Source: JALYJZ01 sp964476895 (GTDB lineage Bacteria > Patescibacteriota > SICC01). Taken from it: DNA of 13,099 nucleotides. Within the stretch, counting starts at the first letter, position 1. Every line of letters begins with the position of its first letter. The stretch is taken from NCBI GenBank assembly GCA_964476895.1, contig CAYZCS010000025.1, positions 1 through 13,099 on the forward strand, in the 5' to 3' direction. The notes beneath the pieces were generated by a model that was not told the DNA's origin, ran no database searches, and was given only the letters and a program-made list of their open reading frames with translations. The position numbers were made by a program, and so were the translations under genes. Positions 4,123 to 10,941 of the stretch are shown in pieces.

Positions 4123-5901
4123 ATGGCGAAAACCAAAGCACCGCGGAAACCGGCCGACCTTGAGCCGATGCGCCATTCGCTGGCGCACGTGCTGGCGATG
4201 GCGGTGCTCGACATGTTCCCCGAGGCCAAGCTCGGCATCGGCCCCGCTACCGACGACGGCTTCTACTACGACTTCGACCTGCCCCGCACGCTGATTCCCG
4301 AAGACCTGCCGATCCTCGAGCAGAAGATGCGGAAGATCGTGAAGCAGGACCTCGGGTTCGAAAGTACCGAAGTCCAGCCGAAAGAGGCAGTCGACGCGCT
4401 CAAGGCCGCCGGCCAGCCGTACAAGGTCGAACTGGCCGAGGAGTTCGCGCAGGGCAAGGAGCCGATTACTTTTTACAAGACCGGTGACTTCACCGACCTC
4501 TGCCGCGGGGGTCATGTGAAATCCACGAAAGAGATCGGCGCGTTCACGCTGACTCGGATCGCCGGCGCGTACTGGCGCGGCGACGAGACCCGCCCGCAGC
4601 TCCAGCGGATCTACGGCGTGGCGTTCGCCACGCAGCAGGAGCTGGACGACTATCTGAAGCAGCAGGAAGCGGCCAAGCAGCGCGACCACCGCAAGCTCGG
4701 CAAGGAACTAAAGCTGTTCATCCATTCCGAGCTGGTCGGCGGCGGACTGCCGCTCTGGACGCCGCGTGGCACCGTCATCCGCGACGAATTGAATGACTAT
4801 GTGCAAGGCCTACGCGCGACGAAAGGCTTCAGCAAGGTGACGATCCCCCACCTTACCCGGAAGGATCTCTACGAGCAGAGCGGTCACTGGCAAAAGTTCG
4901 AGCAGGAATTGTTCCGGCTTGAGACTCGCGAAGGACACCAGTTCGCGATCAAGCCGATGAACTGCCCCCACCATGCTCAGATCTACAAGGCCGAACAACG
5001 CTCGTACCGCGACCTGCCGGTCCGCTACCAGGAAACGACGATGGTCTACCGTGACGAACAGTCCGGCGAACTATCCGGTCTGTCGCGCGTGAGGTCGATC
5101 ACCCAGGATGACGCGCACGTCTTCTGCCGTGATTCCCAAATCGAGGGCGAGGTGCTGGACCTCTGGGAGATCATTGAGACGTTCTACGGCACCCTCGGAC
5201 TACCGGTGAAACTGCACTTCTCCACCCATGATTCGAACAAGGTCGGTGCGTACGCCGGTACCGACGGTCAATGGAATCACGCGGAATCAGAACTCCGGAA
5301 GGTCATCGAAAAGAAAGCTGGTCAAAAGTATGAGGAGACGCCCGGTGAGGCCGCGTTCTACGGACCGAAGCTCGACTTCATCTCGACCGACGCGCTTGGC
5401 CGCGAATGGCAGGTGGCGACCATCCAGCTCGATTTCTTCCAGCCGGAAGGACTCGGCCTGACGTACGTCGATGAAGGGGGCGAGGAACAGCGCGTGGTAA
5501 TGATCCACTGCGCGGTGATGGGTTCGCTCGAGCGGTTCATCGCACCGTTGATCGAGCACTTCGCCGGCGCGTTCCCACTCTGGCTGGCGCCGGAGCAGGT
5601 ACGGGTGCTTTCGATCAGCGAGAAGCAGGCAAAGTATGCCCGATCGGTGACAGAGACGCTGCGCAAAGCCGGTCTCCGGGTAGAGATGGATGCCGATGCG
5701 GAGACCATCGGCAAGAAAATCCGGACCGCCGAGAAGATGAAGGTTCCCTACATGCTCGTGGTCGGAGACAAGGAAGCCAAGGCCGGTTCGGTGGCGCTCC
5801 GGAGCTACCACCGCGGCAACCTCGGCGTAACGAAGACCGCCGCGGTCACGAAGGATCTCGCGAAGGAAGCGACGGATCGGGTCCTTCCGAAAACCTCCTG
5901 A
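4123..5901 (+). CDS. thrS: Threonyl-tRNA synthetase lacking the TGS domain
   Basis: The 592-residue enzyme charges tRNA-Thr. The N-terminus begins almost directly with the editing domain: HSLAH (H18, H22) and CRGGH (C127, H131) form the site that removes mischarged serine. The class II catalytic core follows, with motif 1 around 208-228, motif 2 near MVYRDE (307-312) and motif 3 GSLERF (467-472). The zinc ligands match C281 (NCPHH), H332 (DDAHVF) and H462. The anticodon-binding domain occupies about 490-590. The usual N-terminal TGS domain of about 60 residues is absent, which explains the short length compared with about 640 in E. coli. The longer frame back to 3988 overlaps the upstream gene and has no TGS-like sequence, so ATG 4123 is used. 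Confidence 0.96.
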   Translation: MAKTKAPRKPADLEPMRHSLAHVLAMAVLDMFPEAKLGIGPATDDGFYYDFDLPRTLIPEDLPILEQKMRKIVKQDLGFESTEVQPKEAVDALKAAGQPYKVELAEEFAQGKEPITFYKTGDFTDLCRGGHVKSTKEIGAFTLTRIAGAYWRGDETRPQLQRIYGVAFATQQELDDYLKQQEAAKQRDHRKLGKELKLFIHSELVGGGLPLWTPRGTVIRDELNDYVQGLRATKGFSKVTIPHLTRKDLYEQSGHWQKFEQELFRLETREGHQFAIKPMNCPHHAQIYKAEQRSYRDLPVRYQETTMVYRDEQSGELSGLSRVRSITQDDAHVFCRDSQIEGEVLDLWEIIETFYGTLGLPVKLHFSTHDSNKVGAYAGTDGQWNHAESELRKVIEKKAGQKYEETPGEAAFYGPKLDFISTDALGREWQVATIQLDFFQPEGLGLTYVDEGGEEQRVVMIHCAVMGSLERFIAPLIEHFAGAFPLWLAPEQVRVLSISEKQAKYARSVTETLRKAGLRVEMDADAETIGKKIRTAEKMKVPYMLVVGDKEAKAGSVALRSYHRGNLGVTKTAAVTKDLAKEATDRVLPKTS

Positions 5902-5942
5902 CCGAACGACGAATGCCGCGGCAACCGGTTTTGGATCCGTTG

Positions 5943-5951
5943 TGCTATCCT
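5943..5951 (+). promoter_or_regulatory. Extended -10 promoter of the GreA-C-like gene
   Basis: TGCTATCCT (TG-n-TATCCT) at 5943-5951 is an extended -10 element with no clear -35 box. Predicted transcription starts near 5958, giving a leader of about 64 nt. Unlike most genes in this window, this one therefore has a true leader with a Shine-Dalgarno sequence. Confidence 0.4.
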
Positions 5952-6021
5952 CCCTTGCTTCACCGCCCGGGGCGTGCTTGGATGTAAGCCCTTAACACCG
6001 TCGGCCTGAGAGGAGGTGGGT

Positions 6022-6270
6022 ATGGCAACGGCCGATACGCACGACATACGTCCGAGCATGAGCCGGGTCGAGGAGGGCTGCCGGATCACGGTGAAGAGTA
6101 CGGACACGGGCGAGGAGAAGACCATCGAGAAGATCGGTGAGAGCAATCCTTTCCTGGGCCACCACTTGCACGAGACCGTGACCGTCAGACCGCCCAACAA
6201 CCCATCGGCATTCGGCCGATCGTTCAGGATCATCAGGATCGAGAAGCCGCGAACACCCCGAGGAGCGTAG
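6022..6270 (+). CDS. Small protein resembling the GreA/GreB C-terminal domain
   Basis: The 82-residue protein starts at ATG 6022, preceded by a perfect AGGAGG (6011-6016). GTG 6016 overlaps that site and is rejected. The segment GCRITVKSTDTGEEKTIEKIG (residues 20-40) and the closing VTVRPP ... FRIIRIE (53-74) resemble the FKBP-like C-terminal domain of transcript-cleavage factors GreA/GreB, which binds the rim of the RNA polymerase secondary channel. The N-terminal coiled coil with the catalytic acidic tip is absent, so it could not act as a standard cleavage factor. The match is from memory of the family pattern and is weak; it may be an unrelated small beta protein. A strong hairpin terminator follows. 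Confidence 0.6.
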   Translation: MATADTHDIRPSMSRVEEGCRITVKSTDTGEEKTIEKIGESNPFLGHHLHETVTVRPPNNPSAFGRSFRIIRIEKPRTPRGA

Positions 6271-6287
6271 CGTGCGTCAGCAAAGCC

Positions 6288-6350
6288 AAGAAGGCGTCAG
6301 TCCCGTATCTCGCATCCCGCGACATCCGGCTGACGCCTTCTTCATATCTG
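6288..6350 (+). terminator. Hairpin terminator with 13-bp stem and long loop
   Basis: AAGAAGGCGTCAG (6288-6300) and CTGACGCCTTCTT (6330-6342) are perfect reverse complements with a 29-nt loop, ending in a T-rich run (TTCTTCATATCT). It lies 17 nt past the stop of the 82-residue protein and before the miaA promoter, so a terminator that insulates miaA is likely. GCGTCAG is repeated in direct orientation just upstream (6274-6280). Confidence 0.65.
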
Positions 6351-6367
6351 CGGTCCGCGTCTGCCGG

Positions 6368-6373
6368 TATAGT
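6368..6373 (+). promoter_or_regulatory. -10 box of miaA and the downstream run (leaderless type)
   Basis: TATAGT lies 7 nt before the ATG at 6381. The 17-nt-distant hexamer (TATCTG) is a poor -35 match. This is the only promoter-like element seen for the five-gene run apart from a weaker TACGCT just before gatD. Confidence 0.45.
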
Positions 6374-6380
6374 GGTGGAT

Positions 6381-7307
6381 ATGGCCGAAAAGAAACCGCC
6401 GCTGGTCGCGATCGTCGGTCCGACCGCATCGGGCAAGTCCTCCCTGGCGATCGAACTGGCCGAGGAATTCCACGGCGAGATCGTCTCCGCGGATTCCCGG
6501 CAGGTATACCGCGGCATGGACATCGGGACGGCAAAGGTCCTGCCCGAGGAACAGGCCCGCGTACGGCATCACCTGCTGGACATCGCCCGCCCGAAACAGC
6601 CGATCACCTTGGCCGAGTACCAGGCACGGGCGTTCCGGGCGATCGGGCACATCCTGCAGCGGGGACTCCTGCCGTTCCTGGTCGGTGGCACCGGGCTGTA
6701 CGTCCAGGCGGTCATCGAGAACCTGAGGATCCCCGAGGTGCCGCCGCAGTCCGGACTGCGCGACGAGATGGAGAAACTGGACACCGCAGCGTTGGTCGCG
6801 CGACTGGAAGCCGTGGACCCGGAGAGTGCCGCGGGCATCGACCGGCACAACCGGATGCGGTTGATTCGGGCGATCGAAGTCAGCGAGACGAGCGGCACCC
6901 CGATCTCACGACTACAGGACCGCGGAGAGCCGCGGTACGCGACCCTGAAGGTCGGCATCCGGTTGGATAAGGAAGCCCTCACCGACGGGATCACCGAACG
7001 CCTGGAAGACTGGTTGCGGCGCGGACTGACCGAGGAAATCACCCGCCTGCACCAGGAAGAAGGGTTGTCCTGGGAGCAAATCGAATCCTTCGGCCTGCAC
7101 TACCGCAGTTTCGCGAAACATCTCCAAGGCGACCTCACGTTCGAAGCGGCCCGGAGCGAGTCGGCCACGGAGCTGGTCCGATACACCAAGCGTCAGATGA
7201 CCTGGTTCAAACGTGATGAAACGATCCGCTGGATCGGCAGCGAAGATGAAGCCGAAGCGCTGGTGTCAGGATGGCTGGACGCACGCACGATGGAGCCGCG
7301 GCGATGA
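6381..7307 (+). CDS. miaA: tRNA dimethylallyltransferase MiaA
   Basis: The 308-residue enzyme transfers a dimethylallyl group from DMAPP to N6 of A37 in tRNAs that read UNN codons, which improves decoding. The P-loop GPTASGKS is at residues 13-20. It is followed by the conserved SADSRQVYRGMDIGTAK block, VGGTGLYVQAV and KRQMTWFKRD, all characteristic of MiaA, and the length is normal. The start is set at ATG 6381 because a -10 box ends 7 nt upstream. GTG 6372 overlaps that box and is unlikely. The stop codon overlaps the murT start by 4 bp (ATGA), so the two are translationally coupled. No tRNA-reading A37 gene is in the window. Confidence 0.95.
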   Translation: MAEKKPPLVAIVGPTASGKSSLAIELAEEFHGEIVSADSRQVYRGMDIGTAKVLPEEQARVRHHLLDIARPKQPITLAEYQARAFRAIGHILQRGLLPFLVGGTGLYVQAVIENLRIPEVPPQSGLRDEMEKLDTAALVARLEAVDPESAAGIDRHNRMRLIRAIEVSETSGTPISRLQDRGEPRYATLKVGIRLDKEALTDGITERLEDWLRRGLTEEITRLHQEEGLSWEQIESFGLHYRSFAKHLQGDLTFEAARSESATELVRYTKRQMTWFKRDETIRWIGSEDEAEALVSGWLDARTMEPRR

Positions 7308-8674
7308 GAGGACCGATCGCCGTCCGGACCGCACGCACGCTGGCCGGGATTTCCCGGCTCCGGGGCGGCGGCGCTACCAGCCTCCCCGGCCTGGTGGGCC
7401 TGAAGATCGATCCCGCCCTGATCCGCCGGCGTTCCCGCCGTCTCGCCGGCAGCATCGTGATCACCGGCACCAACGGCAAGACCACCACCTCCGAGTTCAT
7501 CGGCAACGCCCTGGAGCTGGCCGGGCGTCCCGTGATCCGCAACCAGGCCGGTTCAAACCTGCTCCGCGGCATCGCCTCCACGCTGGCGCTCCGAGTGGAC
7601 CGGCATCGGCGCGGCGAGCGGAAGCCTTGGGGAGTGTTCGAGGTGGACGAAGCGACGATGCCGGCCGCCTGCCGGGAACTCCGCCCGAAGGTCGTGGTGG
7701 TGACGAACCTCTTCCGCGACCAGCTCGACCGCTACGGCGAACTCAAGCGGACGGCCGAGCTGCTCCGTACCGGCCTCCGTTCCCTCCCGAAGTCGAGCAT
7801 CGTGCTGCTCAACGCCGACGACCCGCTGGTAGCCGCGCTCGGCAAGGGCCTACCCCAGACCGTCCGTTACTTCGGCATCGAGGACACCTCGCGTTCGAAA
7901 CCGCGGCTGCCGCACGCCGCCGACAGCGTGTCCGACCCGAAGACCGGAGAACTCCTGTCGTACGATGCCGTCTTCGTCGGGCACCTCGGCCATTACCGGG
8001 GCGGCGCGCTCCGGCGCCCCAGGCCCCACATCCGCTTGACCGACCTCTCCCCCGTCCGGGGACGCGGCTACGAGCTGACCGTCGCCCTCGGCCGCCGGAC
8101 CGTGACCATGTCGCTCCGGATCCCCGGCCTCTACAACGCCTACAACGCGCTCGCGGCGCTGGCGACGGCGGAGGCGGCGGGCGTGCCTCCCGCGAAAGCC
8201 GGGCAGGCGATCGCCGAGACCGCGGCCGTGTTCGGACGGCAAGAGGCGGTCGAGATCGAGGGGCGGCGCGTCGTGATCGGCCTGATCAAGAACCCGACCG
8301 GTGCCAACGAGATCATCAACACGTTCGCCGAGGACCGCGCGAAGAAGCGCTTCCTGGTCCTGATCAACGACAACTTCGCGGACGGCCTGGACGTGTCCTG
8401 GCTCTGGGATACCGACTTCGAGCAGCTCCTGCCCCAGGTCGAATCGATCGCGGTCGGAGGGACCCGGGCCGCCGACATGGCGCTCCGGCTCAAGTACGCC
8501 GGCCTTGACCCGGCGGAAGTTCCCGTCCACCGTTCCATCGAAGGTGCGCTCAAGGCCGAACTCGCCCGTGTCGCTCCCGGCGGGACGCTCTACGTGCTGC
8601 CCACCTACACCGCGATGCTGGCACTCCGCCGCGAACTCACCCGCGCCGGCCACGTGAAACACTACCTCTCCTGA
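7304..8674 (+). CDS. murT: Lipid II isoglutaminyl synthase subunit MurT, zinc-ribbon cysteines missing
   Basis: The 456-residue protein is the Mur-ligase-like subunit that, with GatD, amidates the alpha-carboxyl of D-Glu in lipid II to D-isoglutamine, at the cytoplasmic membrane. The ATP-binding P-loop TGTNGKTTT is at 54-62, followed by FEVDEATMP (112-120) and TNLFRDQLDRYGEL (134-147). The C-terminal DUF1727 domain carries INDNFADGLDVSWLWD (354-369), the region supplying the Asp that completes the GatD catalytic triad. Typical MurT proteins hold a CPxCG...CPxCG zinc ribbon around the HLGHYR motif (227-232). Here the flanking segments read DPKTG (211-215) and YRGGALRRP (231-239), so all four cysteines are gone. 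The start ATG overlaps the miaA stop. A longer frame to 7271 would overlap miaA and is rejected. Confidence 0.94.
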   Translation: MRGPIAVRTARTLAGISRLRGGGATSLPGLVGLKIDPALIRRRSRRLAGSIVITGTNGKTTTSEFIGNALELAGRPVIRNQAGSNLLRGIASTLALRVDRHRRGERKPWGVFEVDEATMPAACRELRPKVVVVTNLFRDQLDRYGELKRTAELLRTGLRSLPKSSIVLLNADDPLVAALGKGLPQTVRYFGIEDTSRSKPRLPHAADSVSDPKTGELLSYDAVFVGHLGHYRGGALRRPRPHIRLTDLSPVRGRGYELTVALGRRTVTMSLRIPGLYNAYNALAALATAEAAGVPPAKAGQAIAETAAVFGRQEAVEIEGRRVVIGLIKNPTGANEIINTFAEDRAKKRFLVLINDNFADGLDVSWLWDTDFEQLLPQVESIAVGGTRAADMALRLKYAGLDPAEVPVHRSIEGALKAELARVAPGGTLYVLPTYTAMLALRRELTRAGHVKHYLS

Positions 8675-8676
8675 CG

Positions 8677-8682
8677 TACGCT
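8677..8682 (+). promoter_or_regulatory. Possible -10 box before gatD
   Basis: TACGCT ends 6 nt before the gatD ATG at 8689, the same spacing as at other leaderless starts here. The -35 region is poor. gatD may simply be read through from murT, with this as a weak internal promoter. Confidence 0.25.
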
Positions 8683-8688
8683 CGAACC

Positions 8689-9426
8689 ATGCATCTCCGA
8701 ATCGCCCACCTCTACCCCCGCCGGATGAACATCTACGGCGACCGCGGCAACATCCTCACACTGGTGCGCCGCAGCCGCTGGCGGGACGTCGCCGTGAGCG
8801 TGGACGAAGTCGAACACGGCGAACGGCTCGATGCCGCCCGCTACGACCTCTTCTTCTTCGGCGGCGGCCAGGACCAGGAGCAGGACGCCGTGTCCGCAGA
8901 CCTCACCGGCCGGCTCGGCAAGGGGGAGGCGATCAGGGAGGCGATAGACCGCGGCGCGGCCGCGCTCGCCGTCTGCGGCGGCTACCAACTCTTCGGGCGC
9001 TACTACCGGCCCGACGCGGGCAAGCGCCTCGGCGGCATCGGCGTCTTCGATGCCTACACCGAGGCCGGTCCCGAGCGCTTCATCGGCAACACGGTCGCCA
9101 CGCCGCTGCTCACCGGTCTCGGCGACCGGCCGCTGGTCGGCTTCGAGAACCATTCCGGACTGACCTTCCTCGGCGAAACGGCGAAACCGCTGGCCCGGGT
9201 GACCCGCGGGCGCGGCAACAACGGCCGGGACCGGACGGAGGGCTGCGTCGCCAGCGGCGCGGTCGGCACGTACTTCCACGGTTCGCTCCTGCCGAAGAAC
9301 CCCCACCTCGCCGACTGGCTGATCGAACGGGCGCTCCGGCGGCGGCACAAGCGCGTCCGGCTGGCTGCTCTCGATGATACGCTGGAGGAAACGACTAACC
9401 GCGAACTCGCCCGGCGATTCGCCTGA
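8689..9426 (+). CDS. gatD: Lipid II isoglutaminyl synthase glutaminase subunit GatD
   Basis: The 245-residue class I glutamine amidotransferase is the CobB/CobQ-like partner of MurT. It hydrolyses glutamine and passes ammonia to MurT. The nucleophile C96 sits in AVCGGYQLFG (94-103), and the catalytic histidine H197 is in GTYFHGSLLPKNP. MNIYGDRGN near the N-terminus and FFFGGGQDQEQ (55-65) are the family signature blocks. The third triad residue is supplied by MurT. Length and order are as expected. The gene follows murT by 14 nt and is followed by pyrE after 16 nt. A separate in-frame membrane segment or signal peptide is not seen, consistent with cytoplasmic action. Confidence 0.95.
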   Translation: MHLRIAHLYPRRMNIYGDRGNILTLVRRSRWRDVAVSVDEVEHGERLDAARYDLFFFGGGQDQEQDAVSADLTGRLGKGEAIREAIDRGAAALAVCGGYQLFGRYYRPDAGKRLGGIGVFDAYTEAGPERFIGNTVATPLLTGLGDRPLVGFENHSGLTFLGETAKPLARVTRGRGNNGRDRTEGCVASGAVGTYFHGSLLPKNPHLADWLIERALRRRHKRVRLAALDDTLEETTNRELARRFA

Positions 9427-9442
9427 CCCAAGGAGGAAGCCC

Positions 9443-10096
9443 GTGACCAACACCAGCGCCCGGACCATCGCCAAGATTCTGCTCGAAGTGGATGCCGTCA
9501 CGCTCCGGCCGGACGAGCCGTTCCGCTACACCTCCGGGATCCTCTCGCCGATCTACACCGACAACCGCGTCCTTATATCCCACCCCGAGGCCCGGAAGGC
9601 CGTCGCCAAGGCACTGGAGGGGCTGGCCCGCGAGACCCACCCGAAGATCGAAGTCGTCGCGGGAACGGCCACCGCCGGCATCGCCTGGGCAGCCTGGCTC
9701 GGCGCCGGCATGAACATCCCGATGGTCTACGTACGCGGCAAGGCCAAAGACCATGGCCAGAAGAATCAGATCGAGGGCGTGCTGCCACCGGGCTCGAAGA
9801 CGCTGGTGATCGAGGACCTGATCAGCACCGGCGGAAGCGCACTGGGTGCCGCACAGGCCGTCCGCGAGGCGGGTGGCGAACCGCTCGGGGTGGTCGCGAT
9901 CTTCACGTACGGGATGGGGCAGGCCGTGGACGGGTTCCGGGAGGCGGGCATTCCCCTCTCCACCCTGACGAACTTCGAGGCGCTGACCGAAGCTGCCGAA
10001 CAGCTCGGCCAGCTCACGCCAGAGTCCAAGGAGCGCGTACTCGAGTGGGCCAAGGACCCTGCCGGCTGGGGTAAGAAGATGGGACTCGAGTCGTGA
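9443..10096 (+). CDS. pyrE: Orotate phosphoribosyltransferase PyrE
   Basis: The 217-residue enzyme joins orotate to PRPP to make OMP, the fifth step of pyrimidine synthesis. FRYTSGILSPIYTDNR (27-42) is the orotate-site signature. RGKAKDHGQKNQIEG (98-112) is the flexible catalytic loop and VIEDLISTGGS (122-132) the PRPP-binding motif. The start is a GTG at 9443 chosen because AGGAGG at 9431-9436 sits 6 nt upstream. An earlier ATG at 9374 would overlap gatD by more than 50 bp and is rejected. The stop overlaps the pyrF start by 4 bp (GTGA), so the two enzymes are likely made in similar amounts. The sequence looks like ordinary bacterial PyrE. Confidence 0.95.
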   Translation: MTNTSARTIAKILLEVDAVTLRPDEPFRYTSGILSPIYTDNRVLISHPEARKAVAKALEGLARETHPKIEVVAGTATAGIAWAAWLGAGMNIPMVYVRGKAKDHGQKNQIEGVLPPGSKTLVIEDLISTGGSALGAAQAVREAGGEPLGVVAIFTYGMGQAVDGFREAGIPLSTLTNFEALTEAAEQLGQLTPESKERVLEWAKDPAGWGKKMGLES

Positions 10097-10932
10097 GCGA
10101 ACACCGGAACGCCACGTACACCGACCGCGCCGAGACCGCGGACAATCCGCTGGCCCGGCATCTCTTCGGCCTGATGGTCGAGAAGGAGACCAACCTCTGC
10201 ATGGCCGTGGATGAGACCGACCCGGTACGGTTCCTGCGCATCGCCGAGACGGTCGCGCCACACGTGGCCGTGCTGAAGACGCACGTCGATACCATCGAGC
10301 AGTTCACCCCTAAGCTGACGCTGGAACTCAGCAGCCTGGCCCGGGAACACAACTTCCTGATCTTCGAGGACCGGAAGTTCGCGGACATCGGACAGACGGT
10401 CAAGAACCAGTACACCACGGGCGCGTTCTCGATCATCGAATGGGCCGACATCGTGAATGCCCACGCCTTGCCGGGACCCGGCATCATCCAGGGACTCCGC
10501 GAGGCCGCCGAAGCCCATGACATGGCGGAACGGCGCGGCATCCTGCTGCTGGCCCAGATGAGTTCGGCCGACAACCTCCTGGATGCCGACTACACCAAGA
10601 AGGTGGTCGCGATGGCCAAGGAGAACGCCGATTTCGTGACGGGGTTCATCGGCGCGGGACTGAAGGCGTTGCCCTCGCTGGCCAAACAGGCGCCACCGGG
10701 ATTCATCATCTTCACGCCGGGCGCCAAGATCGGCGGCGGGGGTGACACGCTCGGCCAGCGCTATGCCTCCCCGGATGCACTGGTGGACGCGGGTGCCGAC
10801 GTGTTGATCGTCGGCCGGGGCATCATCCAGGATCCGAAGCCGGCGGTGCGGGCCAAGGAATATCGCGAACGCTGCTGGGAAGCGTACCGGCAGCGCATCG
10901 CCGAACCCAAGGTCAAGGAAAAGAAGAAGTAG
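10093..10932 (+). CDS. pyrF: Orotidine-5'-phosphate decarboxylase, eukaryotic Ura3/UMPS type
   Basis: The 279-residue TIM-barrel enzyme decarboxylates OMP to UMP. Catalytic residues are visible as LKTHVD (K62, H64) and FEDRKFADIG (D93, K95, D98). Phosphate-binding residues are in the GRGII block (241-245). Many blocks match the eukaryotic type rather than the usual bacterial PyrF: LKTHVD, FLIFEDRKFADIG, TVKNQY, WADIVNAH, AQMSSADNL and GGGDTLGQRYASP. The human UMPS C-terminal half has closely similar versions of each. The GTG start overlaps the pyrE TGA (GTGA), so the order OPRT then OMPDC is the same as in the fused eukaryotic UMPS. A Lys-rich tail ends the protein. It is the last gene of its run and faces comM across a 9-nt gap. 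Confidence 0.94.
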   Translation: MSEHRNATYTDRAETADNPLARHLFGLMVEKETNLCMAVDETDPVRFLRIAETVAPHVAVLKTHVDTIEQFTPKLTLELSSLAREHNFLIFEDRKFADIGQTVKNQYTTGAFSIIEWADIVNAHALPGPGIIQGLREAAEAHDMAERRGILLLAQMSSADNLLDADYTKKVVAMAKENADFVTGFIGAGLKALPSLAKQAPPGFIIFTPGAKIGGGGDTLGQRYASPDALVDAGADVLIVGRGIIQDPKPAVRAKEYRERCWEAYRQRIAEPKVKEKKK

Positions 10933-10941
10933 TCACCCGGC

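Noticed and set aside
7213..8508. 431-residue Arg/Pro-rich frame over murT
   Set aside because: It is a shadow frame of a GC-rich gene with low-complexity composition, while murT in the other frame has full family motifs.
7850..9501. Long minus-strand frames opposite murT and gatD
   Set aside because: They are antisense shadows produced by GC-rich codon bias, with no recognisable domain and no promoter.
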